This document shows positions 31,006 to 39,899 of a DNA stretch of 39,899 nt, one piece after another. A program made the position numbers and the translations under genes. Numbering within the stretch: the stretch's first letter is position 1; the number at the start of each line of letters is the position of its first letter. The stretch spans positions 1 through 39,899 of the forward strand of contig CAMORO010000015.1 in assembly GCA_946623875.1 (NCBI GenBank). The letters run 5' to 3'. The notes beneath the pieces were generated by a model. It searched no databases and was not told the DNA's origin. It saw only the letters and a list, made by a program, of their open reading frames with translations. The DNA is from an uncultured Lachnospiraceae bacterium. Lineage in GTDB: Bacteria; Bacillota; Clostridia; Lachnospirales; Lachnospiraceae.

Positions 31006-31851
31006 ATGAGGAGTAAACAATTAAGATTAATGACTTTGACGGCGCTTGTGCTGAGTGCTTCAATCATTATGTCAGGGTGCAACAGAGCCGGTAATGCGAA
31101 CGCAGGTGCTGCAGATGAGGCTGCCGGGGAGCCTGACGGAAATAATGCGGAAAACCCGGAGGACGACGGAACTGATACCGCTTCCACCGATCCCTTGGAC
31201 AATTCCATCAACGTATCGGGCACAGCCAATGAACGTCCGCTGAATATAATAAGAGATTCCACACCCCCGGAGCCTGAATTCTACCTTTCCGAAGGACCGC
31301 AGGTACAACCGACCCCCACTCCGTTTCCCGACAGTGAGGATCCTTACGAACCGGCTCCTCAGTTCTTCGATGTGGAGGATTCGGTCGAGCCGGTAATGGG
31401 GTATTGCGACAATGATATGCGTGATGCTCTTATAGCTGCGCTCAATGTTAACAGGACCAATTTCGACGTCGGAAATGTCACCACGAATTACAGCTTAAGT
31501 GTTGCCGCCGAGGTACGCGCCAAGGAATATGCCGTATATCCCGTTTACAAGAAAAGGCCCGATGACCGTCCGTTTACATCGGTCAGTCCTCAGGGCTTTG
31601 TTGAAAATGAATACTTCTGCATTCCTGTAAGGAATTCGGTCATTCCCGCATGGGATCCCCAGAGAGGCTACTGGATCACCCAGAACTATTCGCACCCCAA
31701 AGATTCATACAGTCCCACCGTTATCGTGGAAGGGCTTATGGAAATAAGAGAAGCCCGCAATATCATGATGAATCCCGATTACAGACAGGTCGGTGCCGTG
31801 TGGTTCGTTAATGGGGATTACGTTATCGCGGGCTTTACATTCAGTTATTAA
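31006..31851 (+). CDS. CAP/SCP-like lipoprotein
   Basis: A 281-residue lipoprotein with lipobox MSGC (Cys25), an acidic Asn/Asp/Glu linker (about 30-130, with PTPTPFP) and a C-terminal domain (about 135-281). That domain has the order of a CAP (cysteine-rich secretory/SCP) fold: a starting helix ALIAALNVNRTNF, then SLSVAAEVRAKEYA, RPDDRPFTSV and a closing MNPDYRQVGAVWFV with final strands. The usual His/Glu metal-binding tetrad is not obvious, so it may be degenerate. Exported CAP proteins of Clostridia are of mostly unknown function. AAGGGGAG lies before the ATG and the gene follows the aldo/keto reductase by 26 bases. Confidence 0.75.
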   Translation: MRSKQLRLMTLTALVLSASIIMSGCNRAGNANAGAADEAAGEPDGNNAENPEDDGTDTASTDPLDNSINVSGTANERPLNIIRDSTPPEPEFYLSEGPQVQPTPTPFPDSEDPYEPAPQFFDVEDSVEPVMGYCDNDMRDALIAALNVNRTNFDVGNVTTNYSLSVAAEVRAKEYAVYPVYKKRPDDRPFTSVSPQGFVENEYFCIPVRNSVIPAWDPQRGYWITQNYSHPKDSYSPTVIVEGLMEIREARNIMMNPDYRQVGAVWFVNGDYVIAGFTFSY

Positions 31852-31929
31852 CTCAGGTCGTATATTAAGCTGTCATTTATGCCGTACATCCGGTTGTAAT
31901 GATCATTATTCATCGGGTCATTGGAAGTA

Positions 31930-34900
31930 TCACATGATCAGATATTTATAGTGTTCGTACAGCGTGGCGATCAGGTTGCACAGATCGGTGCTTATACCGT
32001 TGAATTCGGCAGCCTCAATGCGGCTGACACTGAACACGGTCACACTCTCCTTCTCATCTGTACTTATTGTATTTCCGAGATTGTCGATCTTTCTCCTCTT
32101 CTTACGGAGCCTTATCGTAAACGCCGAACCGTCATGAGTAAATACCAGTCCCTCGTTTTCGCCGGCATAAAAATCATCAAGTGTATCATATAAAGTGAAC
32201 TTTTCCCTGTAAGGCGCGCCCTCATACGGGCAGAAAGTATCGCAGTTACCGCATTCGTTGCAGAGCCTGTCAAGATGTACTACCTGGGGGATAAGATTCC
32301 CGGGAACCTTTATCTCTACGTTCGCCCTGTTGGGACATACATCGACACAGTTCTCACACAGCTTCGCGCAGTCAAGGCATCTCCCGCCGTCATTTCTGTA
32401 ATGCGGCTCCCTTAGAATTCCTTTACGGGCATACAGACCACTCAGACGGTTATCGCTGCTGCGCCTTCCCGCTATCCTTCTTTCCTCCATCACCTTCAGG
32501 TTATGGTAACTGACACCTCCGCCGTATCCGACTCCGGCATACTCCGAGGCAGGATTTTCGGACACCATGTCCTTGAATTCCTTCAGGATCGCATCACAGA
32601 CCTTACGCGCATCGGCAATAACATCAACCACCGAACTTGTTCCGCGTCTTGCATCACCCACAACAAACACATTGGGAATGCTGCATTCAAAAGTATCGGG
32701 ATCAAGAACCGGCATTCCTTCTTCGTCTACCTTGATATTGTTCCTTGTATAGAAATCCGTATCCACCGCAAGCTCTGTTGCTCTTATAATATAATCGGCA
32801 GGTATGGACATTATCTCCTCCGTGTCATACGGAATCCTGCGACCGTCATCTCCCTTGTCCCCAAGCCCGGTAACATGACATTTGAGGTGTCCGTTCTCAT
32901 ATGCATAAGGATTCATGCACTCCAGCAACTCTATTCCTTCGCTCAGTGCCACCTGAAGCTCAGCATCATTGGCAAGCATGTACCGGCGGCTCCTTCTGTA
33001 CACGATATACACGTTTTCGACACCCTTTACTCTCTTGGCCGCACGTGCGGTATCTATGGCTATATTGCTTCCGCCGACCACCGCAACATTTCCCTTTATA
33101 TCAAGCTTACCCTTATTCTTCTTATAATCCACAAGGAAGCATACAGCGGACTCCGCCTCATAAGCCTTAGGATTTGACCTGGCCATTGTGGGAGCTCCTA
33201 TGGCAACCACCGTCTTATCGAAGTTCTCAAGTTCATTCAGCAGTTCAACCTTATGTTCTCTGCGGATCTCGACATTAAGCTTCTTAAGCAGAGCCGCATC
33301 CCTGTCGACCCTTTCTGCGGGAATACGGAAATCGGGAATAATATGCCTTACCGCACCTCCAAGCAGAGGCTGCTCACAGAATATCGTAACCTTATGTCCT
33401 TCCCTTGCCAGGAAAAATGCAGTCGCCATACCGGCCGGACCACCGCCTATGACAGCAACGTTGAGCTTCCTCCCGGCAGGAAGTCCCGGATGCAGTTCCT
33501 CAAGTACGCCTTCATATCCGTTCTGGGCTGCGATCAGCTTCGCTTCCCTTATCTTAACCGACTTCTCATAATATATCCTCGTACAGTTACTCATACACTC
33601 ATGAGTACAGATCGAACCGGTTGTAAACGGAAGAGGATTGTTCTTTATTATCACCTTAAGAGCCTGGGTATATTTCTCCTCATCTATAAGGCTCAGATAA
33701 CCGGTTATATCCTGACCTATGGGGCAGCCCTCAACGCAGGGCGCTATAAAGCAGTCCGTAAGCGGTATCCTGCCCTTTCTCCTTATCAGGATATCCGACT
33801 TAAGCGGCTTGGTATAGTAGTTATTGAGCTTGACACGCTCCGCCATACGTCTAAGAAGTCCGGTCCTTGTTCCGTAGAAATCGCTGTAGGACCACTCATT
33901 AAATGTATATGAGAACTGTTTAAACCTGTTGTATCCTCCCGGTTTAAGAATAGTGGTATTCATCGTTATCGGCCATACGCCGGCTTCGAAAATATCTTCA
34001 ACATTGTTGGCATCCGCACCGCCCGAAAAACCGATCCTCAGCCTTCCGTCAAAATCCTCACTGATACGGGCAGCCAGTGCAACCGACAACGGGAAAAGAG
34101 CCTTGCCCGACAGCTTGAGTTCCTTGGAACGATCACCTTTGCTGATGACCGGGAACGATCCCGTAAGCTTCACTCCAAACAGCCTGTTTTCCTTATTCGC
34201 GATCCCCAGAAGCTTGTTTATGAGCGGGATCATATCGTAATATCTGACACTTTTTTCAACTGCTTCCTTATTGATCTCAATATCATAATAACCCATTGAA
34301 TCAAGAGTATTCCTGCAGTATTCATAACCGAGTAGTGTCGCATTTATCTTGATACCAATATCCATCTTACGCTCGGTCATAAGGTATTTGGCTATGTTCT
34401 CAATCTCCTTGACGGAACAGTCAAGAGGCGTACATACAGACACGGATCCGGAAATCCTGGGTGAAATATCATCCAGATCGTCAAGGGTGAAATTCTCAAA
34501 CATATTTATGTTGTCGCGCAGCCAGTCAATACACTCCTTGAATGTCCTTGACTTGGTGGCATCAAGCATCTTTTCAAAAAAAACAGACATTTCGGGCGAT
34601 GTGAAATCCTCATAGGTATAGCCGGCCGATATATTAAAGATAAAGCCGTCCATACCTCCCATTTCGTATTCAACCGCCAAAACCTTAATGGCAACGTAGG
34701 CCTTGCAGTATTCGATATACGATTCCTCAAATGTAAGGTTGGCCGCACCCTCAACATTGTACCCTTCACTTCCCGCAGCTATCTCGGGATCCTGATCAAG
34801 ATGTCTCGGACACACTGTGCGCAGCTCAAAGAAACGACAGCCTGCCGCATATGCTGCTATTATGTTCTGGGCATACTGGGTATGGGGACCCGAAGCAGGA

Positions 34901-35061
34901 CCAAAGGGGGTTTCCATCTTCTCGTTGAAAACATTGAGTGTCTTAAACGGATTGGCCTGATAGAAATCACGGACTCCGAAGATGGAGCCTGATTTCTTCT
35001 GCTCATTTATGATCCATTTCATAAGATGCGGAAATGTAAGCGGTCGTAAATTGTCTATCAT
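31930..35061 (-). CDS. ygfK: YgfK-type Fe-S flavoprotein (putative selenate reductase subunit)
   Basis: A 1043-residue cytosolic multi-domain oxidoreductase. Order: a dihydroorotate dehydrogenase-like barrel (about 1-400); a GltD-type Fe-S N-terminal segment (about 435-495, CVEGCPIGQDITGYL); an FAD site VIGGGPAGMA (about 537-546); an NAD(P) site VVGGSN (about 661-666); and a C-terminal two-cluster ferredoxin (CLDCAKLCENCVDVCP near 895-910, CNECGNCDTFCPYEG near 934-948). Length and layout match YgfK (about 1030), which in several gut anaerobes belongs to purine/urate catabolism and in E. coli is linked to selenate reduction. None of the usual partners (ssnA, xdh, hyuA, ygeX/Y/W) is beside it. 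ATG 35061 is chosen over GTG 35070 because AAGGGG is eight bases upstream. Confidence 0.9.
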   Translation of the reverse strand: MIDNLRPLTFPHLMKWIINEQKKSGSIFGVRDFYQANPFKTLNVFNEKMETPFGPASGPHTQYAQNIIAAYAAGCRFFELRTVCPRHLDQDPEIAAGSEGYNVEGAANLTFEESYIEYCKAYVAIKVLAVEYEMGGMDGFIFNISAGYTYEDFTSPEMSVFFEKMLDATKSRTFKECIDWLRDNINMFENFTLDDLDDISPRISGSVSVCTPLDCSVKEIENIAKYLMTERKMDIGIKINATLLGYEYCRNTLDSMGYYDIEINKEAVEKSVRYYDMIPLINKLLGIANKENRLFGVKLTGSFPVISKGDRSKELKLSGKALFPLSVALAARISEDFDGRLRIGFSGGADANNVEDIFEAGVWPITMNTTILKPGGYNRFKQFSYTFNEWSYSDFYGTRTGLLRRMAERVKLNNYYTKPLKSDILIRRKGRIPLTDCFIAPCVEGCPIGQDITGYLSLIDEEKYTQALKVIIKNNPLPFTTGSICTHECMSNCTRIYYEKSVKIREAKLIAAQNGYEGVLEELHPGLPAGRKLNVAVIGGGPAGMATAFFLAREGHKVTIFCEQPLLGGAVRHIIPDFRIPAERVDRDAALLKKLNVEIRREHKVELLNELENFDKTVVAIGAPTMARSNPKAYEAESAVCFLVDYKKNKGKLDIKGNVAVVGGSNIAIDTARAAKRVKGVENVYIVYRRSRRYMLANDAELQVALSEGIELLECMNPYAYENGHLKCHVTGLGDKGDDGRRIPYDTEEIMSIPADYIIRATELAVDTDFYTRNNIKVDEEGMPVLDPDTFECSIPNVFVVGDARRGTSSVVDVIADARKVCDAILKEFKDMVSENPASEYAGVGYGGGVSYHNLKVMEERRIAGRRSSDNRLSGLYARKGILREPHYRNDGGRCLDCAKLCENCVDVCPNRANVEIKVPGNLIPQVVHLDRLCNECGNCDTFCPYEGAPYREKFTLYDTLDDFYAGENEGLVFTHDGSAFTIRLRKKRRKIDNLGNTISTDEKESVTVFSVSRIEAAEFNGISTDLCNLIATLYEHYKYLIM

Positions 35062-35150
35062 GATGCTCACCCCTTAATATTATAGTATGGGTACCACGAA
35101 GTGGTGGACTCCTTATGATACTGCCTGTTCTGAATAGTTATTTTCAGTAT

Positions 35151-35164
35151 ATCATAATTATGAT
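35151..35164. promoter_or_regulatory. 14-bp perfect palindrome upstream of ygfK
   Basis: ATCATAATTATGAT is a perfect inverted repeat 90 bases upstream of the ygfK start, just beyond the fabH terminator. A second symmetrical element, ACCAC-GAA-GTGGT (35094-35106), and a TATAAT (minus strand, near 35082-35087) lie nearer the gene. The set suggests a regulated promoter, but no good -35 could be placed. Confidence 0.4.
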
Positions 35165-35167
35165 CAC

Positions 35168-35209
35168 AAAAAAAGACGACGAAACAAACAATTGTCTTTC
35201 GTCGTCTTT
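35168..35209 (-). terminator. Intrinsic terminator after fabH
   Basis: On the minus strand AAAGACGACGAAA (complement of 35197-35209) pairs over 13 bp with 35172-35184 and is followed by a run of seven T. It lies 54 bases after the fabH stop and ends the fatty acid gene group before ygfK. Confidence 0.88.
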
Positions 35210-35262
35210 AATCCTATCTAAGTAACTGTTTTATATCTTTTCTGTCCGGTTACCGAATGCGC

Positions 35263-36225
35263 CTACCAGGTCAGTACGCTCGCACCCCATGTAAGTCCTG
35301 CTCCGAAACCTGCAAATACGAGCTTATCACCTCTTTCAAGCTTACCCTCCCTGTTGATCTTATCAAGTACCATGGGGATGCTGGCCGCGGAAACATTTCC
35401 TGTTTCCTGTATGCATGCCGGGAACTTATCCATTGACTGGCCAAGTCTCTTGGCTATTGCCTCAATCATCCTTAAGTTAGCCTGATGGATCACGAAGTAC
35501 TTTATCTCATCTGCCGAAATTCCGGCCTTGTCAAGGACCTCATTTATCGATCTGGGTACTGTCCTTACTGCGAACTTATATACCTCCTGTCCTGCCATCT
35601 TAACATAGGGATAATCCCATTCATTGTGAACATACGGATTCTGAAGAGGTCTAGCCTCACAGCCGAGTGCCGGACCTGCCTTGCCGTCAGTACCGAGTAC
35701 AGAGCAGATAACTCCTTCTTCCGAAGCCTTAATTACCGTTGCCCCGGCTCCGTCTCCGAACAGTATGCAGGATGATCTGTCCTCCCAGTTCATGATACGG
35801 CTTAAGGTTTCGGCTCCGAATATCAGGATGTTCCTGTACATTCCTGATTTTACATAAGCATTTGCAACACTGATGGCGTACAGATATCCCGAACAGCCTA
35901 CCACCATATCAAAGGCTGCCGCCTGCATCGCATCAAGCCCCGCCTGTACCTCTCCCGAAAGGAAGGGAAGAAGATGATCCGGCGTAACGGTTGCGGCTAT
36001 TATAAGGTCAAGCTCATGTGCATCCATCCCGGCATTGTCCAGTGCCTTCTTACACGCTTCTATCGCCAGGGAAGAGGTGCCCTCCTCAACCGCAAGATGC
36101 CTTGCCTTAACTCCTGTTCTCTCGGTTATCCATTCATCCGATGTATCCATGATCTTTGCAAGATCGTCATTAGTTACCCTTAACTTGGGAATGGCCATTC
36201 CCGTACCCATTATCCTAGCTAACAT
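35263..36225 (-). CDS. fabH: 3-oxoacyl-[ACP] synthase III (FabH)
   Basis: A 320-residue enzyme that starts fatty acid synthesis by condensing an acyl-CoA primer with malonyl-ACP. The thiolase-fold triad is complete: Cys111 (VVGCSGYLYA), His247 (FVIHQANLRM) and Asn277 (ETGNVSAASIP). The start MLARIMGTGMAIPKLRVTN aligns with the family start, and the end FGAGLTWGASVLTW is typical, so the gene is full length. It is last in the group, after accDA, rather than first as in many Firmicute fab operons. The 153-base gap before it contains inverted repeats and may carry its own promoter. Primer preference (straight or branched) cannot be read from these motifs. Confidence 0.96.
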   Translation of the reverse strand: MLARIMGTGMAIPKLRVTNDDLAKIMDTSDEWITERTGVKARHLAVEEGTSSLAIEACKKALDNAGMDAHELDLIIAATVTPDHLLPFLSGEVQAGLDAMQAAAFDMVVGCSGYLYAISVANAYVKSGMYRNILIFGAETLSRIMNWEDRSSCILFGDGAGATVIKASEEGVICSVLGTDGKAGPALGCEARPLQNPYVHNEWDYPYVKMAGQEVYKFAVRTVPRSINEVLDKAGISADEIKYFVIHQANLRMIEAIAKRLGQSMDKFPACIQETGNVSAASIPMVLDKINREGKLERGDKLVFAGFGAGLTWGASVLTW

Positions 36226-36256
36226 TTCTTTCTCCCGTAGTTATTTCCTTTTTATC

Positions 36257-36308
36257 CTGTCCTTCCATGCTTACCGGACAGCTTTTATTTTAGTCCGGTT
36301 TATCGGAC
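36257..36308 (-). promoter_or_regulatory. Paired inverted repeats upstream of fabH
   Basis: Two adjacent inverted repeats share the GGAC/GTCC core: CTGTCC-N13-GGACAG (36257-36262 with 36276-36281) and GTCCG-N6-CGGAC (36293-36297 with 36304-36308). They lie 32-83 bases upstream of the fabH start. They do not resemble the FapR or FabT operator consensus as I know them. They may be an operator pair or stem-loops in the leader; a weak TATAGT is nearby. Confidence 0.35.
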
Positions 36309-36378
36309 ACTATACCTTTTCCCGTTATAACTCCACATCGTTGTAACTCTGTATCATTGCGCTTTTTAACAATTACCG

Positions 36379-38076
36379 TCAGAACTTCCTGAATCTCTCG
36401 TATCTCTCCTCTGCCCAGCGTTCACCGCTCTTATTGGCTCCCGCCTTGAGATATTCCTTCAGGTTCTTCTTGATATACATTGCTATTGAACGCAGTGTCC
36501 ATTCATTCGCTCCGCCATACTCCGGAATTATCTTCTCGATGATACCAAGTTCCTTAAGATCTGAAGCCGTAAGCTTCATCACGCCTGCTGCCTCCTCAAC
36601 CCTGTCACTTGATTTCCACAGTATTGACGAAAAACCTTCAGGTGAAAGGATGGAATATGTGGCATTCTCCATCATCCACACTTCGTTACCCACCGCAAGT
36701 CCAAGCGCACCGCCGCTGCCGCCTTCACCTATCATCAGGCTTATTATCGGTGTTTTCAAAGCAGACATCTCGTACAGATTACGTGCAATAGCCTCACCCT
36801 GTCCGTTCTCTTCGGCTTCCTTGCCGGGATATGCTCCCGATGTATTTACAAAGGTTATTATAGGCATTCTGAATTTCTCAGCCAGCTTCATAAGACGAAG
36901 TGCCTTACGATAACCTTCCGGTGAACACATACCGTAATTCCTGTATGCACACTCCTCGAAATTCTTACCTTTCTGAATACCTATAACCGTTACAGGCTGA
37001 CCATCCAGATACGCAACTCCTCCGATAACCGCGTGGTCATCACCAAACAGCCTGTCTCCATGAAGTTCGAAGAAATCATCAAAGATTATGTTCATGTAAT
37101 CCATGGTTGAGGGCCTGTCAACCGAACGTGCGGCCTTTACCTTTTCCCATGCCGAAAGAGGAAGCGATTTCATCTCCTGCTCACGAGCCACCTCTTCCGG
37201 TTCCGCATTGTCCGCACTGCTCACGAAGAAATCGGCATAGCCCTTAACCCCGGTATACAGCTTTATAAGCTCATACAGTGTCTTCTTTAAATATTTACGC
37301 TCAACTATCGCATCAACGAAGCCGTGCTCAAGCTGGAACTCCGCGCTCTGGAACCCACTCGGGAGCTTCTCGCCTATTGTCTTCTCGATCACTCTGGGGC
37401 CGGCAAATCCGATAAGAGCACCGGGTTCCGCAAGTATGATATCTCCCAGCATCGCAAAGCTGGCAGTAACTCCTCCTGTCGTAGGATCGGTAAGCACCGG
37501 TATATACAGAAGTCCTGCATCGGAATGTCTCTTAAGAGCAGCGGACGTCTTCTCCATCTGCATAAGCGACATGATACCCTCCTGCATCCTTGCACCGCCC
37601 GAACAGCAGAACAGAACGACAGGAAGACGTTCCTTTGTCGCCTTCTCAACCGCCGCCGTTATCTTCTCTCCGTACACATGCCCCATCGAACCCATAAGGA
37701 AGCGTGAATCACATATCCCAAGTACTACGGGGAGTCCGTTTATTGTAGCGCGTCCTACCGTCATTCCTTCCTTCTGTCCGGTCTTCTCCTGTACCTCTTT
37801 CAGCTTTTCCTCATATCCCGGAAAATCAAGCGGATTGGAGTCCTCAAGATCGGTAAACCATTCCTCAAAGGAATCGGGATCCGCGACCATCCTTATCCTG
37901 TTACGCGTTCTCACCCTGAAGTAGTATCCGCACTTACCGCATACATATTTGTTCTCTACCGTCTCCTGTTTGGGCAGTATGGCACCGCACAGCTTACAGG
38001 TTACGGTCTCCTCCTCGGATTTAGAGGTTCTCTTTAATGTCAGATAGTTCTTGGCATTCTTAAATCCTTGCCACAT
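36379..38076 (-). CDS. accDA: Fused acetyl-CoA carboxylase carboxyltransferase (AccD-AccA)
   Basis: A 565-residue fusion of the beta (AccD) and alpha (AccA) subunits, which transfers the carboxyl group from carboxybiotin to acetyl-CoA to give malonyl-CoA. The AccD half (1-about 290) starts with a zinc ribbon, Cys27/Cys30/Cys46/Cys49, and contains GGARMQEG and [16 protein letters not shown]. The AccA half (about 300-565) has [25 protein letters not shown] and [15 protein letters not shown]. Both halves appear intact, so this is a true fusion giving 1:1 subunits. The biotin carboxylase and carrier protein (accC, accB) that complete the enzyme are not between fabZ and accDA and must lie elsewhere. 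The gene follows fabZ by 33 bases. Confidence 0.96.
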   Translation of the reverse strand: MWQGFKNAKNYLTLKRTSKSEEETVTCKLCGAILPKQETVENKYVCGKCGYYFRVRTRNRIRMVADPDSFEEWFTDLEDSNPLDFPGYEEKLKEVQEKTGQKEGMTVGRATINGLPVVLGICDSRFLMGSMGHVYGEKITAAVEKATKERLPVVLFCCSGGARMQEGIMSLMQMEKTSAALKRHSDAGLLYIPVLTDPTTGGVTASFAMLGDIILAEPGALIGFAGPRVIEKTIGEKLPSGFQSAEFQLEHGFVDAIVERKYLKKTLYELIKLYTGVKGYADFFVSSADNAEPEEVAREQEMKSLPLSAWEKVKAARSVDRPSTMDYMNIIFDDFFELHGDRLFGDDHAVIGGVAYLDGQPVTVIGIQKGKNFEECAYRNYGMCSPEGYRKALRLMKLAEKFRMPIITFVNTSGAYPGKEAEENGQGEAIARNLYEMSALKTPIISLMIGEGGSGGALGLAVGNEVWMMENATYSILSPEGFSSILWKSSDRVEEAAGVMKLTASDLKELGIIEKIIPEYGGANEWTLRSIAMYIKKNLKEYLKAGANKSGERWAEERYERFRKF

Positions 38077-38109
38077 TTTTTTCTCCTTACCACGATCTTT
38101 ACTTTATGT

Positions 38110-38556
38110 TCATTTGCCGATCGCAAACATGATCTCAGCACTGCAGGCAAGCTCACCGTTTACGGTTGCCTTACCCTCTCCTATACCGATGGGACCTTTC
38201 AGCCTGGTTATCTCCATCTCAAGTATCAGTACATCACCGGGAACGACCTTCCTCTTGAACCTGGCCTTGTCTATACCGGCAAAGTAAGCGGTCCTTCCCA
38301 TCATTTCCGGCATCGACAGTACGGCTACCGCTCCTGCCTGTGCCATTGCCTCAACAATGAGTGCTCCCGGCATCACGGGCTCGCCGGGAAAATGTCCGTT
38401 GAAAAACGGCTCGTTGTAGCTTACACACTTTCTCGCCCTTACTGTCTTACCCACTTCCATCTCCTCGATCGCGTCGATGAGCATGAACGGCTGACGGTGC
38501 GGGATTATCTCCATTATTTCTTTGGCTGTAAGAACGTCCTTCTTATCTTCTGCCAT
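38110..38556 (-). CDS. fabZ: 3-hydroxyacyl-[ACP] dehydratase (FabZ)
   Basis: A 148-residue hot-dog fold enzyme that removes water from 3-hydroxyacyl-ACP in each elongation cycle. The active site is His55 (FFNGHFPGEPVMPG) and Glu69 (ALIVEAMAQAG). The opening motif IMEIIPHRQPFMLID is standard. The frame continues upstream to 38607, but I choose ATG 38556 (MAEDKK) because AAAGGAAAA lies at good spacing and the family has about 145 residues. It sits between fabF and accDA; accB, which often lies beside fabZ in Clostridia, is absent from this spot. Confidence 0.95.
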   Translation of the reverse strand: MAEDKKDVLTAKEIMEIIPHRQPFMLIDAIEEMEVGKTVRARKCVSYNEPFFNGHFPGEPVMPGALIVEAMAQAGAVAVLSMPEMMGRTAYFAGIDKARFKRKVVPGDVLILEMEITRLKGPIGIGEGKATVNGELACSAEIMFAIGK

Positions 38557-38630
38557 ACCGTTTTCCTTTCTGCTATTAACTGTACTCACCTGATGGCTTT
38601 CTAACACGCTACAGGCTGTATTTGCGTCTT

Positions 38631-39872
38631 CTACTCACTGTACTTACTTACAAGCAGCGAAGCGTTGTGTCCTCCGAAGCCGAGTGAATTGGACAGCGCA
38701 TGCTTTATATCCGCATTCTCGTAAGCTTCCTTACAGTAATCAAGATCCATCTCTTCATCCTGCTCGCTGTAACCGGCTGTTTTATGAATAAAGCCTTCCT
38801 CCATCTCCTTAACACAGGTTATGAACTCCACTGCTCCTGCCGCCCCCAGAAGATGGCCTATCATTGATTTGGTCGAATTGATCTTGATATCCTTTGCGTG
38901 CTCTCCGAAGGCTGCCTTTATAGCACGGGTCTCAAACAGATCGTTGTGATGAGTTCCCGTGCCGTGAGCGTTTATGTATTCAAGCTCCGAGGGCTCCACA
39001 CCACCGTCCTTAAGTGCGTTAAGCATGGCTGCCGCTGCACCCGAACCATCTTCGGCAGGTGATGTTATATGAAATGCGTCCGATGAGCATCCGTAGCCTG
39101 TCACCTCCGCATATATCCTTGCACCTCTGGCCTTTGCATGCTCAAGTTCTTCGAGCACTACTATTCCGGCACCCTCTCCCATTACGAAACCGCTTCTGTT
39201 CTTATCAAAAGGGAGTGAACATTTCGCAGGATCATCTACCGTAGACAACGCGGTAAGTGCTGTAAACCCGGCAACTCCCGACGGTGTTATCGAACTCTCG
39301 CATCCGCCTGCCACCATGATGTCGGCATCACCGTACTGAATGGTTCTGAAGGCTTCACCAATGTTATTGGTTCCTGTCGCACAGGCCGTTACAACATCTA
39401 TGCTCTTTCCCTTAAGTCCAAAAGCTATGGATACATTTCCCGCTGCCATGTTTCCTATGAGCATGGGAATGAACAGAGGATTGACTTTGTTGGGACCCTT
39501 TTCCTTAAGCTTCGTATATTCTCTTTCAATGCTTTGAAGGCTTCCTATTCCCGAACCTATCGCACAGCCCACACGGAACGGGTCTTCCTTCTCCATATCT
39601 ATCCCCGCATCTTCAATGGCTTCCTTCGATGCGGCCACCGCATACTGTGAGAACAGTTCCATCCTCTTTGCAGCCTTGAAGTCCATGTAGTTCTTTCCGT
39701 CAAAGTCCTTAACCTCTGCTGCCACATGACATTTATATTCGGTGGTGTCAAACTTCGTTATCGGTCCGAACCCGAGCTTCCCTTCCTTTATTGAATTCCA
39801 GAATTCATCTACATTAAGACCAATAGGGGTAATGGCTCCCATTCCGGTCACTACTACTCTTTTTTTGCTCAT
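38631..39872 (-). CDS. fabF: 3-oxoacyl-[ACP] synthase II (FabF)
   Basis: A 413-residue elongation condensing enzyme joining acyl chains with malonyl-ACP. The Cys-His-His set is complete: Cys164 (VVTACATGTNN), His303 (NAHGTGTHHND) and His340 (STKSMIGHLLGAAG), with Lys335. ATG 39872 (MSKKRVVVTGMG) is preferred over the in-frame ATG 39887 because AAGGAG, which overlaps that earlier codon, is then six to seven bases upstream. It is the first visible gene of the group; the window ends 27 bases upstream, so further fab genes probably precede it. Downstream, fabZ starts 74 bases after the stop. Confidence 0.96.
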   Translation of the reverse strand: MSKKRVVVTGMGAITPIGLNVDEFWNSIKEGKLGFGPITKFDTTEYKCHVAAEVKDFDGKNYMDFKAAKRMELFSQYAVAASKEAIEDAGIDMEKEDPFRVGCAIGSGIGSLQSIEREYTKLKEKGPNKVNPLFIPMLIGNMAAGNVSIAFGLKGKSIDVVTACATGTNNIGEAFRTIQYGDADIMVAGGCESSITPSGVAGFTALTALSTVDDPAKCSLPFDKNRSGFVMGEGAGIVVLEELEHAKARGARIYAEVTGYGCSSDAFHITSPAEDGSGAAAAMLNALKDGGVEPSELEYINAHGTGTHHNDLFETRAIKAAFGEHAKDIKINSTKSMIGHLLGAAGAVEFITCVKEMEEGFIHKTAGYSEQDEEMDLDYCKEAYENADIKHALSNSLGFGGHNASLLVSKYSE

Positions 39873-39899
39873 TTCATTCTCCTTCATGCGTTTGTTCAG

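Noticed and set aside
31852-31929. Terminator between the CAP-like lipoprotein and ygfK genes
   Set aside because: Only the 10-bp palindrome AATGATCATT is visible, without a stable stem or T-run.
32503-33912. Several plus-strand open frames of 127-224 codons
   Set aside because: All lie antisense to the ygfK gene, whose domains are unmistakable.

Overview
The window looks like a chromosomal segment of a Lachnospiraceae-type Clostridia (low-to-mid G+C Firmicute). I infer this from strong AGGAGG-type ribosome binding sites, a fused acetyl-CoA carboxyltransferase (AccDA), Gram-positive style lipoproteins, surface proteins with YTG-type repeats, and the families DUF4037, DUF4125 and LURP-one. 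The genus cannot be fixed from sequence alone. No rRNA, tRNA, CRISPR array, transposase or phage gene was seen.

Layout. 1-1.5 kb (+): the 3' end of a membrane glucosyltransferase-like gene followed by a GtrB-type glycosyltransferase. 1.6-13.1 kb (-): a small helical protein, a LURP-one protein, a 1508-residue secreted subtilase with repeats, an SH3 membrane protein, a Pro/Gln-rich membrane protein, a DUF4125 protein and a TPR-DUF4037 nucleotidyltransferase-fold protein. Several of these are closely spaced and may form one unit. 13.2-22.7 kb (-): a ten-gene Mrp/Mbh-type cation/proton antiporter operon with a clear promoter. It has four NuoL/M/N-like channel subunits and no redox arm; two internal gaps hold small basic ORFs. 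22.8-24.6 kb (-): a DUF3837-like protein and a secreted cysteine-peptidase-like protein with a GBS Bsp-like domain. 25.0-26.75 kb (+): an ECF sigma factor and its probable membrane anti-sigma factor, ending at a strong bidirectional terminator that faces a YfbK-type von Willebrand A lipoprotein (-). 29.1-31.85 kb (+): a secreted orphan, an aldo/keto reductase with two Fe-S motifs, and a CAP-like lipoprotein. 31.9-35.1 kb (-): a YgfK-type flavin/Fe-S oxidoreductase. 35.2-39.9 kb (-): a fatty acid synthesis group fabF-fabZ-accDA-fabH with a terminator after fabH.

How the parts fit. The fatty acid genes provide malonyl-CoA formation (carboxyltransferase half), initiation (FabH), elongation (FabF) and dehydration (FabZ); accB and accC are not in view. 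The antiporter operon encodes a complete set of Mrp E, F, G, B and C type subunits plus split MrpA parts, and would act in pH, Na+ or ion-gradient homeostasis. The sigma/anti-sigma/VWA locus is a probable envelope-sensing unit: the exported parts of the anti-sigma factor and the VWA lipoprotein share an unusual Ala/Pro then Tyr/Asp/Glu-rich composition. The most interesting candidates for new biology are the four-channel redox-free antiporter with its small ORFs, and the DUF4037/DUF4125/membrane protein/subtilase cluster.
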